NCBI GenBank assembly: GCA_964036045.1
Contig: OZ038382.1
Span: forward strand, 110,258,578-110,322,577
DNA length: 64,000 nucleotides
Direction: 5' to 3'
Origin: Eutreptiella sp. 'Long Island Sound 2002'
Taxonomy: Eukaryota > Euglenozoa > Euglenophyceae > Eutreptiales > Eutreptiaceae
A model generated the notes under the pieces. It made no database searches and was not told where the DNA came from. It was given only the letters and a program-made list of their open reading frames with translations. Below, in pieces: positions 21,835-33,225 of this stretch (positions are counted from its first letter, which is position 1; every line of letters starts with the position of its first letter). Both the position numbers and the translations under genes were made by a program.

Positions 21835-22819
21835 ACAATTTATTACTCGACCCTACACTATCGACCACGGAATCAAGACAACCCCGCAGCTCACCCAATG
21901 CCAACCCAATTCGTTGCAACTCCGCTTCGTGTCGGGCGACATCCACGCGGCACGAGCAATTTATGCTACAATCGGGTCCATGGGCCCTGTGGACACCCGC
22001 TTTTGTCCTCACTGAATCCAAATCTAACTCGACCTGCGTGATTTGCGATCGCAACTCATCTGAAGAAGAGGATAGACACGTACCCTCGCCCCTCACCTGC
22101 AACAAATCATGCTCCACCTCCAAAATGGCTACTCTACACGAGCATGTCTCGTCACAATCATGCGCACTATGCATTGTCTCCAAAGAAGCAAAAAGCCGTG
22201 TGATAGCAAGTTTTACCTCGGGAGAATCACGTCGCACCAAAGAAATGGACAGGCGACAAGAACAAGACAAATCACACCCCTGAGAATGGCGTGACACCTC
22301 AGAGAGACGCGTAACCTCTTGTTGGGGCGAGTGAATTTTTGCAATCAAGGGGAGGAGGGACGCAAGTGTTGTCTCGGCGCGGCGACCGGCGACTTCCAAA
22401 ATCTCTAGCCTCTTCGCCGAATCACCAAAAGTGGAATCAACACACTCATGAAGCTCACACATTTGCGAAGAAAGAGATGCAACGGTTTTTTTTCTCTTCA
22501 TCCTTACAGATCTCAACAATCGGAAGCCGATTGGACAAGTCATCAACCACATCGCATATTTCCCGCCTACAGACATGAAAAATTCAATCATGCTGCTTAG
22601 TTTGGCGATGAACACAGTACATGTGTGCTTGTAGTTGTGACTCAGATTTCGATTGACTCGTTCTTTTACTTTTGTCACCATGAGCGTCACATCATTCATT
22701 GTAAGACGGCACACTGGTGTCAACTCGTGTCGGGATGAACTGTTTTCGCGCTTCAAACATTCGACATCCTCGTCCAATAATTGAACTTCCGTAGTCCACG
22801 TCAACCAAACTCGAGACAA
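21791..22819 (-). pseudogene. Coiled-coil ORF with three C-x3-C-S-C motifs, best-preserved copy (unit 3)
   Basis: A 342-codon open frame. Residues 10-60 are helical and charged. Residues 65-105 are more hydrophobic (FIAKLSSMIEFF, YAMWLMTC). A basic cluster MKRKK lies at about 107-111, and leucine-rich helix at 137-175. C-x3-C-S-C motifs fall at about 182-188, 222-228 and 284-290, each preceded by one or two His and followed by a hydrophobic helix. The pattern suggests metal binding combined with coiled-coil assembly, but this is inference and I know no named family. The last 43 bases overlap the gag ATG at 21834. Unlike units 1 and 2 it has no frameshift near 22650. Whether it is expressed is unknown, since the element is truncated. 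Confidence 0.55.
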
Positions 22820-24202
22820 CTGGCTCCAAAGGTGTCAAAACGTCCACATGGCAAGGCAAATCCATGACCTCACAATTCTGCCGCTCCTCCGGGGCGATGA
22901 GACCTTGCACTCGAAGTTCAAGTGGTCCAACACGCGCATGGAGTTGTTGAATAGAGCCATCTTGAGACTCCAATGAGACCACTCTCTTATCCATATCGTT
23001 TGTCTTGGCGCCAATCTCACTTGCCGTACTCAATTTTTGTTTGATGACATTGATGTCCTTTTCCATTCGTACCCTAGGTGGATCAAGGAGACTATGACTA
23101 GGACTTCCATGCAAAGATCTTTCAGTGAAAGATCTGAAATTGGTGTTTGGCATGCATGTCAATTCACTTCCGATGCGTAGTGAGGTCTTGAAATATTCTC
23201 GTCAATTCACGACCATGCGAAATTATTGTAGGTGCTACCACTTCGCGAAATCCACTCATGTGACAATTCCATGATTTTCCAAGCGCTTGGTAGGCTTCAT
23301 AAAACGAATGATCACGAAGGTTGCACTCATGTAGTCAACGTGTAATACACACCATTTGATCAAAAGTCGCATCAATGGTCGAACGAAGAATTTGGTGCAT
23401 TTGCTCATGACGACCAACACCACAATTGATTTCTTTTGCAAGTACCAATAGTTCTCCATGACATTGTTCCACTATTTGAACAAGTTTGTGTGATCGATCC
23501 GGAACACTTGACAAGCGAAACAATTCGTGTGGATTAACATTGTTATCTAACCACCTCTCTTGCTCAATCACTATCCTTGAATGTTGTGCCATAGTGGAGA
23601 GTTGTTGACGAAATTGGGACCATACTCCACCATCATAGTCATCACGAATCGTCAACTCTCCTTGCAACACCAAATGAACAGGGGATGCCAACGCCTTTAG
23701 CTCCTCCATGGCGTTACCTCTCGCTACCATGTCTATCCCATCGTTGGTGATCATCTTTCTCTGAAATTCTTATTATGAAAACTCCAATGTTTTGACCGAT
23801 GTTTTGAAATTCCACAGAATCTTTTGCCACGAGAGGAACAGAGCACTTGGCACAACTCCAAATCAAAGCATACCCTGAGTTGTCCCGATGTCCATCATTC
23901 AATACATAATGCAAGAACCCTGAGATCAAGACAGTGTTCAATGATTCCCAAAAGGAATAGAATCATAGCTTGTAATCACTGCAACACATGTTTCTGCGTG
24001 CTTCAATTAAATGGACTCAGAAATCTACGTCTATCAACTGCACTGGCGACTCTCCGATATCGCTGCCTGCAGACCTCTGCCCTGCGAAGGGAGTCCTGTT
24101 GCCGTCCCTTCACACGCCTGAGCCCTGAGCCACTTACACTGGCGCTGCCTGCTCCTTTGCGCGACGGATGTTGGATAGCTCCTGGCACCAGCAACACACC
24201 AC
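22820..24202 (-). pseudogene. 5' part of coiled-coil ORF and leader, unit 3
   Basis: Frames 22692-23162, 23335-23754 and 23714-23941 are pieces homologous to 7683-8796 of unit 1. They encode helical sequence and are separated by frame changes and stops. The leader next to the LTR (23942-24202) has the same G-TGGTGTG start as the other units. Confidence 0.5.
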
Positions 24203-26121
24203 TGTAAAATTGTCCTAAACGGCCAAATGTACCTCCAGTGCTGTTTTACCCACTTGTGTGTAAGCGAGGCCGATACAGGCGCGTTTCCCTCAGTCGAGCG
24301 AGTCACAGGCAAAGGCACAGCACTGGACAGGAGGTCTGAACCTTGCTGAAACTCAGAGTGAGCGCAGCGATCACAAAAGTAGCCCTGTCGTACCTAAAAG
24401 GATGAAAAGAGATACATCATGGAACCACAAAAACAGTATGTAAACAAGACAGATTGGCACAAAGGGAGTCAGAGCGATTAGACAGGGTCCCATGCAGAAA
24501 GAAGGATAGTTATGGGAACCCAGGACCTTAGTCCTGACACCTCATCGTGGGCCCTGAGAAATACTGCAGGCATCAGGGCACACAAGCAGGAAAGACCAGA
24601 AATCAGAGGTCACTGAAATCCAAGTGCTTCCTAGCCACGGTAGGGGCATTTCAAGGAAATCCTTGTTGGAGCGTCCAAAGGGCAACAGTACATCAACATG
24701 ATCCGAGAAAACCTGGCCTAGGACAATGTATCTAGTCTGATCGGCTGTGCACTTCGGTGAAATTCCCCAACAGTGAAAAACAAGGGAGAAAAGAATGCGA
24801 ATGAATCAAACATCTTGATAGCCTAAGGTGTGGTAAAGTGCAAGCACACAGGATCCGGGGAGGAGTTGATTGTTCCAGAAAGGCTGACCCTACCTCTCTC
24901 TTGCTTCGGAGCAGAGTAGCAATCTTGTGGCTTTCCTATGCATCTTAATTTAAAGGTTACGAAAGCAGTGGCTTAAAGATATTCCCTGCTGAAGTGACCC
25001 TACGAAATGCAAAAAATTGGCATGCCATGAGTAGTTAAATGACAGGCAAGGGGAAAGAGTGGCACCGTAACATGCTGGTGAGGCTCCTTGACCCAATGAT
25101 CAACTTATTTTTCCTGTGCATCGTGTAGATGCCCGGTTTTCAATTTCTACCTCACCGCTTTGCAATTCTTTGATTCCACGGTAGAATTATGATATTGAAT
25201 GAAGCAACAGCGAAGTCAAATCATCGTCGCTGGCCTTTGTTCAATTTCCGCAAAGGCCAGTTCATGCTTCCGCGATTTTTATCGCACGGGCGCCAACTGG
25301 CGGTAGATACGCAAACTGGCGCAACGCCGGTTCAGGGGGCCGCTGAAACGGACACCGAGGCCCTGTACTTTTGCAAATTTCACGGAAACTCGCCAACAAA
25401 TATGAGGGGATTTTAATTCCCCATCGATCGACACAAAAAACAAATAAAACACGCCTAGTCCCCTGAAGTCTCCCAAAGATTTTAAGTTTGGGGGAACTTC
25501 GGATGAGGAGTTGTTGTGGGAAACAAAGTACAGTTTTCGACCTGAAGAGGGGGGAGTGAAGGATGAGTAGTGGAGGACATACACAGGGGTTCTATGGGGT
25601 TTTGTCTGACATTCTTAGCTCAGTGTACCCACTGAGGCAGAAGAACCCACCAGGTGGTGGCAGACACAAAACATGCAAAGGGATGGGACAGGTGGGCGTA
25701 AAATTGTCCTAAACGGCGAAATATTTTTTACACTCCCCTCCCCAGACCAACACAGGATCTGAGTTGGCGGCCGCTGTCAATGAAAAACAGGTCGCCGCAT
25801 CAGGTTTCCACACCCCCCCCCCCAGATCAACGCCGGGGACCAAGTTGGCGACCACTCTCAAAGAAAAAGCTGTGGCCAACTGGCAAGTGGGCAAATTATG
25901 TACACAAGAACTGAGGTGACTACCTGCAGTACGGCTTCGCACTTCCACATATGTACAACAGTGAAAGGGGAAATAGAGGTACTTCAGACCTACAGGTCCA
26001 GAGATAGCTCAGAGGGAGGAAAGAGAGAGGGAAACTCACTCCCCACTGTAGGCCAGAGACTGGCTCAGCGGCTGCAGGAACATCCAGGGGGCTGTCAGGG
26101 GGTGGAGAATCTGCCTGATTC
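24203..26121 (-). mobile_element. LTR shared between unit 3 and gypsy B copy 1
   Basis: Ends TGTAAAATTG and TGCCTGATTC, length 1919 bases. On its left it is the 5' LTR of the gag fragment of unit 3. Across the foldback-like insertion (26122-30872) it lines up as the 3' LTR of gypsy B copy 1, because the TGCCTGATTC that ends it is repeated at 30873-30882, right before the B internal sequence. Confidence 0.65.
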
Positions 26122-26207
26122 TCGCAACCCACAGCACAACACACCGAGCGAGCACACCGGTGAACAGGAGCCAAGGGGCCATGGACACCGCACAGCACAC
26201 CGGGCGA

Positions 26208-26275
26208 GGTAGGTAGGTAGGTATCTTTGGGAGCTCGGGATGCTTCATTTGACAATGCAGGAAGAAGGTCTTACC
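26208..26275 (-). repeat. TACC-tailed short repeat
   Basis: Same repeat as at 13053 and 19632, in the left arm of the foldback-like element. The inverted partner is at 30809-30872. Confidence 0.65.
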
Positions 26276-26794
26276 AAGGGGACCTCCTGTCCCTCCCAGT
26301 GCCCTGGTTGAGGTGCGTCTTAAGCCGCTCCCGCAGGTGCTTGGGAAGGCAGTGTTGTGGCCACCCGGTCCAGGTGTCCCGGGTGGGAAGGTGTCCCCGC
26401 ATGTGTCCATGGGTAGGGCCACATGCCCCCTCCTTTGGGCGGCAGCTCTGGGGGCTGACCAGCCGTGTGGACTATCTCTCACACAAGGGGTATTGCTCCC
26501 GCTAGTCTACGGTACGGACCGCCTCATTCTTGTGGCTTGAGTTGCGGGGCCTCTCTGCTTGGCAGGCGACCCCTCCTGGACTGTGTACCGGCTCACCTGT
26601 CAAAAGGATGCTTCCATGGCTCCGGGTGCCGTTTGCCATGGTCCCCGATGGAGCCTGGCCGTGCTCGGACCAGCGGCCTTGGGGTACCGCCCCTGCTGCT
26701 GGCCCAGTGGGTCGGCTGGGTTGCCCCAGTGCGCCCGACCCATGGGCTGCTGGTTCTTTCCTGTACCTCGGCCGCCCTAGTGTGCACGGTGTGT

Positions 26795-28155
26795 GCGGTG
26801 TCCTGGGCACTTGGCTCCTGTTCATAGGTGTGCCTGCTTGGTGCGTTGCTTTGCTTGTGCGGTGTCCTGGGCCCACTTGGCTCCTGTTCACCAGTGTGCC
26901 CGCTCGGTGCGTTGCTTTGCTTCTGCGGTGTCCTGGGCCACTTGGCTCTTGTTCACCGGTGCGCCCGCTCAGTGTGTTGTTTTGCGTGTGCGGTGTCCTG
27001 GGCCACTTCGCTCCTGTTTACCAGTGTGCCCGCTCGTTGTGTTGTTTTGCTTGTGCGGTGTTCTGGGCAACTTGGCTCCTGTTCACGGGTGTGCCCGCTC
27101 GGTGCGTTGCCTGTGTGTGCGGTGTCCTGGGCCACTTGGCTCCTGTTCTCCGGTGTGCCCGCTCGGCGTGTTGTGTTGCGTGTGCGGAGTCCTGGGCCAC
27201 CTGGCTCCTGTTCAACGGTGTGCCCGCTTGGTGCGTTGTTTTGCTTGTGCGGTGTCCTTGGCCACTTGGCTCCCGTTCACCGGTGTGCCCGCTCGGCGTG
27301 CTGTGTTGCGTGTGCGGTGTCCTGGGCCACTTGGCTCCTGTTCACCGGTGTGCCCGCTTTACGTGCTGTTTTGCGTGTGCCGTGTCCTGGGCCACTTGGC
27401 TCCTGTTCACCGGTTTGCCCTCTCGTTGCGTTGCTTTACGTGTGCAGTGTCCGGGGCCACTTGGCTCCTGTTCACCGATGTGCCTGCTCGGCGCGTTGCT
27501 TTGCGTGTGTGCTGTCCTGGGCCACTTGGCTCCTGTTCACCGGTGTGCCCGCTTCGTGCGTTGCTTCCCGTGTGCGGTGTCCTGGGCCACTTGGCTCCTG
27601 GTCACCGATGTGCCCGCTCAGTGTGTTGTTTTGCTTCTGCGGTGTCCTGGGCCACTTGGCTCCTGTTCACCAGTGTGCCCGCGCAGTCCGTTGCTATGCG
27701 TGTGCGGTGTCCTTGGCCACTTGGCTCCTGTTCACCGGTGTGCCCGCTCGGTTTGTTGTGTTGCTTGCGCGGTGTCCTGGGCGACGTGGCTCCTGTTCAC
27801 CGGTGTGCGCGCTCGGTGCGTTGCCTATGTGTGCGGTGTCCTGGGCCATTTGGCTCTTGTTCACCAGTGTGCCCGCTTGGTGAGTTGTTTCGCGTGTGCA
27901 TTGTCCTGGGCCACTTGGTCCCTGTTCACCTGTGTGCCCGCACCGTGTGTTGTGTTGCGTGTGCGGTGTCCTGGGCCACTTGGCTCCTGTTCACGGGTGT
28001 GCCCGCTCGGTGTGTTGTGTTGCGTGTGCGGTGTCCTGGGCCTGTTGGCTCTTGTTCACCCGTGCGCTGGCCCGGTGTGCTGTGCGGTGTCCTGAACCCC
28101 TTTGCTCCTGTTCACCGGTGTGCTCGCTTGGTGTGTTGTGCTGTTGGTTACCTGT
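26795..28155. repeat. 65-bp minisatellite array C, about 20 copies
   Basis: Longest array. Units vary at several positions and a few have one-base gains or losses, which switches the open frame; the three forward frames stay largely open (521-, 681- and 351-codon artefacts). The final unit (about 28066-28155) is the inverse complement of the single unit at 26122-26207, so the array is bracketed by an inverted pair. Confidence 0.9.
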
Positions 28156-29148
28156 GCGGGACGTCGCTGCGGCACGCTCACTGGTCCATCCGGAAGGTGG
28201 CCATTCGTATCCCGCAGGGGCTGGGTACCCTTCTGGCGCGCACTCATCCGTCCGCACGGCGGCTGTTCGTAGCCGGCAGGGGCCGGGTACCCTCCAGGCG
28301 CACACGCGTCCATCCGGACGGCGGCTGTTGCGTAGCCGGCAGGGGCCGGGTTCGCTGCGGGGGGCGCACACGTTCGTCCAGACGGCGGCTGGTGCTGCTA
28401 CGCACCTGTCCTCGTGCTGTGGTTCGTTGCCTGTTGTGCGCGCTCTCCGGGCTTGCGGCACCCGGCGGCCGTCGCTGCTTGGCACCCGTCCGTGTGCCTC
28501 TCTGGCGTGCCTCGTGGCCCCGCGTGGTGCGCCGCGCCTCGTCCAGTCTGGTTGCTCTCGGTGCTCCGGTCGGCTTTCCTGACGCTGTGGTGCCTTCCCT
28601 CAACCCGGGGGCTGGCGCCCCCGGCTTTACTGGGTGGCTGCGCGGGGCACGCGGAGGCCGGCTGAGAACCGGGCGAATTGTGCCTGCCGCTGGCCCCCGC
28701 CGAGGCAGGGGCGCTGGGCTCACTCTGCGTTGTACCTGTTCGGTGCCCTGCGATGGGGTTGTCCCTGGCGGGTCCCTCCGGCGTCGGTCTTGGGTTGCGT
28801 GCGCTGCGGTGGTTGGCGTGTGTGGACCCGGTCACTGAGGCGTCCGTTTTGCCGTACTGTCTGTCGTTGGACGGCGGACCCAGCCGATGCACCGGGGCCG
28901 TTTTAGTGTGGACGCCGACATCTCCCCTTGCGGGTCGGAGGAAGCCACGCCCGGGTCCCGTGCATGTGTGCGTGTGCTTGCTCTTTTTGACCAGGTCAGG
29001 CGGGCCGGCCTCCCGGGCGCGTTCTGGTGCGCCTCACCTTTTTTTTTTGGCCGCTTTGTCTTTCTGCTTGGCTTGGCTTCCTCCAAGCTGGGGTCGTTCC
29101 TGTCCTGGTCCTTTGTTAGCCCCTCCCTCCTCTCTTTTGCTTTGTTTC
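28156..29148. other. Central GC-rich spacer of the inverted repeat
   Basis: About 1 kb of GC-rich unique sequence between the opposite arrays, with three tandem 63-base units at 28205-28394. Open frames here continue from the arrays and show no domain. No gene supported. Confidence 0.6.
28205..28394. repeat. 63-bp GC-rich tandem repeat, 3 copies
   Basis: Each unit starts near CGTAGCCGGCAGGGGC and ends CGGCGGCTG. Copies are imperfect, the first being the most diverged. Confidence 0.75.
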
Positions 29149-30305
29149 TGCACCGGTAAACAAGAGCCAAGGGGCCCAGGACACCGCACACGCAACACAA
29201 GACACCGGGCGGGCACACCGGTGAACAGGAGCCAAGTGGCCCTGGACACCGCACACGCAACACAACACACGGAGCGGGCACAACGGTGAACAGGAGCCAA
29301 GTGGCCCAGGACAACGCACACGCTAAACAACGCACAAAGCGGGCACACCGGTGAACAAGAGCCAAATGGCCAAGGACACCGCACACACAGGCAACACACC
29401 AAGCGGGCACACCGGTGAACAGGAGCCAAGTGGCCCAGGACACCGCACACGCAAAGCAACGCGCCGAGCGGGCACACCGCTGAACAGGATGCAAGTGGCC
29501 CAGGACACTGCACACGTAAAGCAACGCAACGAGAGGGCACAGCGGTGAACAGGAGCCAGGTGGCTCAGGACACCGCACATGCCACACAGCACACAGAACG
29601 GGCACACCGGTGAACAGGAGCCAAGTGGCCCAGGACACCGCACACGCAACACAGCACGCCAAGCGGGCACACCGGTGAACGAGAGCCAAGTGGCCCAGGA
29701 CACCGCACACGCAACACAGCACGCCGAGCGGGAACACCGGTGAACAGGAGCCAAGTGGCCCAGGACACCGCACAAGCTAAACAACGCACCCAGCGGGCAC
29801 ACCGGTGAACAGGAGCCAGGTGGCCCAGGACAAAGCACACGCAACACAACACGCCGAGCGGGCACACCGGTGAAGAGGAGCCAAGTGGCCCAGGACACCG
29901 CACAAGCTAAACAACGCACCCAGCGGGCACACCGGTGAACAGGAGCCAGGTGGCCCAGGACAAAGCACACGCAACACAACACGCCGAGCGGGCACACCGG
30001 TGAAGAGGAGCCAAGTGGCCCAGGACAGCGCACACACAGGCAACGCACCGAGCTGGCACACCAGTGAACAGGAACCAAGTGGCCCGGGACACCGCACAAG
30101 CAAAACAACACAACGAGCGGGCACTCCGGTGAACAGGAGCCAAGTGGGCCAGGACACCGCACACGCAAAACAACACATCAAGCAGGCGCACGGTGAAGAG
30201 GAGCCAAGTGGCCCAGGACACCGCACAAGCAAAGCAACGCACCGAGCGGGCACACCGGTGAACAGGAGCCAAGTGGCCCAGGACACCGTACACAGGTGCA
30301 CACGT
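29149..30305. repeat. 65-bp minisatellite array D, reversed, about 17-18 copies
   Basis: The same unit as arrays A-C in reverse complement (CGGTGAACAGGAGCCAAGTG). Minus-strand open frames of up to 313 codons (28832-29773) are artefacts of the repeat. Two neighbouring units around 29800-30000 are a recent exact duplication of about 120-130 bases. Confidence 0.9.
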
Positions 30306-30808
30306 AGGGCGGCTGAGGGAGTGGAAAGAACCAGCACCCCATGGGTCGGGTGCACTGGGGCGACCCAGCCGACCCACGGGGCCAGCAGCAGAGGCGGTAC
30401 CCCAAGGCCGCTCGTCGGAGCCCGGCCAGGCTGCATCGGGGACCATGGCAAACGGCACCCGGAGCCATGGAAGCAACCCTTGACACGTGAGCCGGTACAC
30501 AGTCCAGGAGGGGGTCGCCTGCCAAGCAGGGAGGCCCCGCAACTCAAGCCACAAGGGTGAGGCGGTCGTACCGTAGACTAGCGGAAGCAATACCCCTTGT
30601 GGTGAGAGATACTCCACACGACTGGGCAGCCCCCAGAATTGCCGCCCAAAGGAGGGGGTATGTGGCCCTACCCATGGACACATGTGGGGACACCTTCCCA
30701 CCCGGGACACCTGGACCGGTTGGCCGCGACACTGCCTTCCCAAGCACCTGCGGGAGCGGCTTAAGAGACACCTCAACCAGGGCACTGGGAGGGACAGGAG
30801 GTCCCCTT
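30306..30808. repeat. GC-rich arm sequence, inverted copy
   Basis: Inverse complement of 13121-13612, 19700-20191 and 26276-26794. No gene recognised. It is the non-tandem part of the foldback arm. Confidence 0.7.
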
Positions 30809-30872
30809 GGTAAGACCTCCTTCCTGCATTGTCGAGGGAGGCATCCCGAGCTCCCGAAGATACCTACCTACC
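30809..30872 (+). repeat. TACC-tailed short repeat, inverted copy
   Basis: Starts GGTAAGACC and ends TACCTACCTACC directly before the flanking TGCCTGATTC. Opposite in orientation to the copies at 13053, 19632 and 26208. Confidence 0.65.
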
Positions 30873-31036
30873 TGCCTGATTCAGCCCTAGACTAGACCTC
30901 AGGCAGGACAGTTGATAGACACCCTCAGGCTGGGCTTCAGGACAGCAGATCAGGCGATCCAGCCACAGCTCGTTCTCTCTGAGGGAATCAGTGGACTTCT
31001 TCGCTTTCCCTCGAACCTTACCCTTATACTCATGGT

Positions 31037-32637
31037 TCAGGACATCCTCGACAACATAGGAGTCGTTGTGGAGGTCCTGACGCTTAGAGTAATGATGGGG
31101 GGGGGCTTCACACCATCCTGTCGCCCCATATAGGGCTTTAGCCTTCCCACCGACAGAGCAACCTCCTTACCGTTCAGGTTTACTAAGTATGCATTAGTGG
31201 AAACCTTACAGAGAATCTCTGCAGGGCCCTGCCATATCCTGTCCAGCTTGGGATGTAGGCCAGGGTGGTTGGTCCTGCTTTGCACCCATACGCGGTCTCC
31301 CTCCTTAAACTGCAGAGATAGGTGTTTTTTGAGGAAATACTGGTACTCCCGGTCATGGAGGTCAACCAATTTTGATTGGATGAGCTGGCGTTTGTCCTGA
31401 GCCCTGCGGAAGTACTCGGTCACATCCTCCACCCCGGTATCCACGGTCAGGGGGGGTACCTCGCGAATCCCGATAGTGTTCAGGCCGAAAACGAGCCGTT
31501 GCAGTGAATAGGGTGCGATGGGGCGTGGTAGGTCATTAAGATCCGACAGGGCAAATGGCAGTGCATATACCCAGCCCAGCTTGCCGAACACTAAGTAGAG
31601 CCGCAAGGCATTGAAAAAAGACTGGACTGCCTGCTCCACACGCCCATTACCTTGTGGTCTATACACTAAAGACTGGCCTGAGTAATGCCAGTAAGACCAC
31701 ACAGGGCGTCAAAGAACTCTGAGGAGATGATGGACTGATTATCAGAATGTATCTCCCTGGGCATCCCCGTAAAAAAGGCACAATGGTGCAGAAATAGGGC
31801 GGCGGCTTTATGGCTTGTCAGTCCCTCTTGTCTGCATGGGATGGCCAGGATATAACCTGTCAAATGACAGACGATAACGATCGCATTGTCCACCTTCACC
31901 CCTGTTCCAGGATGTTTAACATCGGGCAGACATACAATTTCCATTGCCCCTGATGCAAAGGGATTGGAGGGCACAGGGAAAGGCTCACATGAGGCAGAGT
32001 TGGGGCCCCTTCGTGCTTTGGACTGTGCACATAGCACACAGGCATCCACAACCTCCTTCACTCTGTCCCTAAGGTCATCGTTGGGCAGATTATGGACATG
32101 GAACTGTCGCTTGAAAGGTTCGCGCGTTTTGGAGGTACCTGGATGTGCAGCGTAGTGCACTGCTTCTATTACCTTCCTCAGGATGGCCACAGGAACCACT
32201 GCCCTACCATCCACCCTCATATGGGAATGTCCCCATTGTGGTTCATGCCACGGGTAGATTCCATAGTCAATGTGTTTCCTGATACCGAGGTCCACCAAGA
32301 CTTTCAGGTCGGAATTCTCAGCGTAGTATGGTTCCCAATCCTCATACAGGATACCACACGGTGGGGGCACCTTGACCAATGTGACAGAAGCAATCAGGGC
32401 GGGGGGAGCATGAGGAGACTCCCTCATCACATGAGCCATACCGTGGAGGTCTGGATCATCAAACAACTCAGCACCCATTGACTCTTTGGCCTCAGAACCA
32501 CAGTCAGGGTCTTCATGATCACTCTGCAGGAGGTTCAGGACACCACTGGTGTTATTTTCTTGGTACTCCAGGCAATCAGGACACCGAGGGGGCTCCGCAT
32601 TGAGTGGCAGATAAGCAGGAGGGGGGTCCGGAGTCAC
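31037..32637 (-). pseudogene. Gypsy B copy 1 integrase
   Basis: Frame 31666-32637 has the zinc-binding HHCC (VHYAAHPG, then CVLCAQSK) and the core start. The first catalytic Asp is replaced by Glu (GAMEIVCLP); the second is present (REIHSDNQS). The rest (RPQGNGRVEQ with the catalytic Glu, then the C-terminal GDRVWVQ and WQGPAEIL segment) lies in frame 31037-31702, so a frameshift at about 31680 breaks the enzyme between the second and third acidic residues. Copy 3 has the same break. Confidence 0.8.
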
Positions 32638-33225
32638 CTGGGCCCTGTATTTCGGATGGAGAAGAGTATCAGCTCTCCTCCGGGCATCAATCTCGTCCGG
32701 AGTGGCCGTTCCTAGGCTGACACACTCATAAAGAAAGCAGAGGTAGTAGATGGCCGCGCGCAGATCGCTGTACCCGCCGCGATGACCATGGCACTTGGCT
32801 GTATGGCTGCACCGGGGTCCAGACTCAACCCCTTCGCGAGATATGGACGGCCGATGGATGAGGGCATCATTTCAGGCCTTTTCCTGGGCTTTGCAGTCCT
32901 CATACCCCTTGAGGTCTGCGTCCGAACCATGGAAATTTGTATCATCCCCCAGCCCCGCAGGTTAGGCCCACTGGCTCATCGCCTCCGCGACATCATTGTC
33001 CTTACCTGGCTGGTACAGAACAACAATGTTGTACCGGGAAGGGACTCATATCAACGGCCGCGACAACCAAGGGGCCCAGCCATAGTACAGAGATCCTCCT
33101 TGTACCATGACTCGAGAGATTTGTCGTCCGTGAAAACAGTGACCTTACGCCTGATATCCAGCTCTTGAATTTCAGGAGGCAGGACACCAGTGCGTAGGTC
33201 TCTTTCTCTCGCACAGAGCACACCT
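32638..33225 (-). pseudogene. Gypsy B copy 1 RNase H end and linker
   Basis: Short frames 33002-33223 and 33051-33266 contain the late RNase H block (VFTDDKSLESWYKED) in a different frame from the preceding RNase H part. 32712-32945 is an unremarkable linker frame. It is degraded. Confidence 0.6.

Larger units (their letters stand above)
26122..30872. mobile_element. Foldback-like composite insertion with minisatellite arms
   Basis: The segment is flanked by direct copies of TGCCTGATTC (26112-26121 and 30873-30882). The uninterrupted form is seen at 40868-40880. The left arm has a reversed minisatellite unit, a TACC-tailed repeat (26208-26275), GC-rich sequence and a + oriented 65-bp array to about 28155. 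The right arm is the inverse: a reversed array from 29149, the same GC-rich sequence inverted, and the short repeat inverted at 30809-30872. The centre is about 1 kb. Long inverted repeats built of tandem subrepeats around a loop recall Foldback transposons. No transposase is seen, so it would be non-autonomous. Confidence 0.55.
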
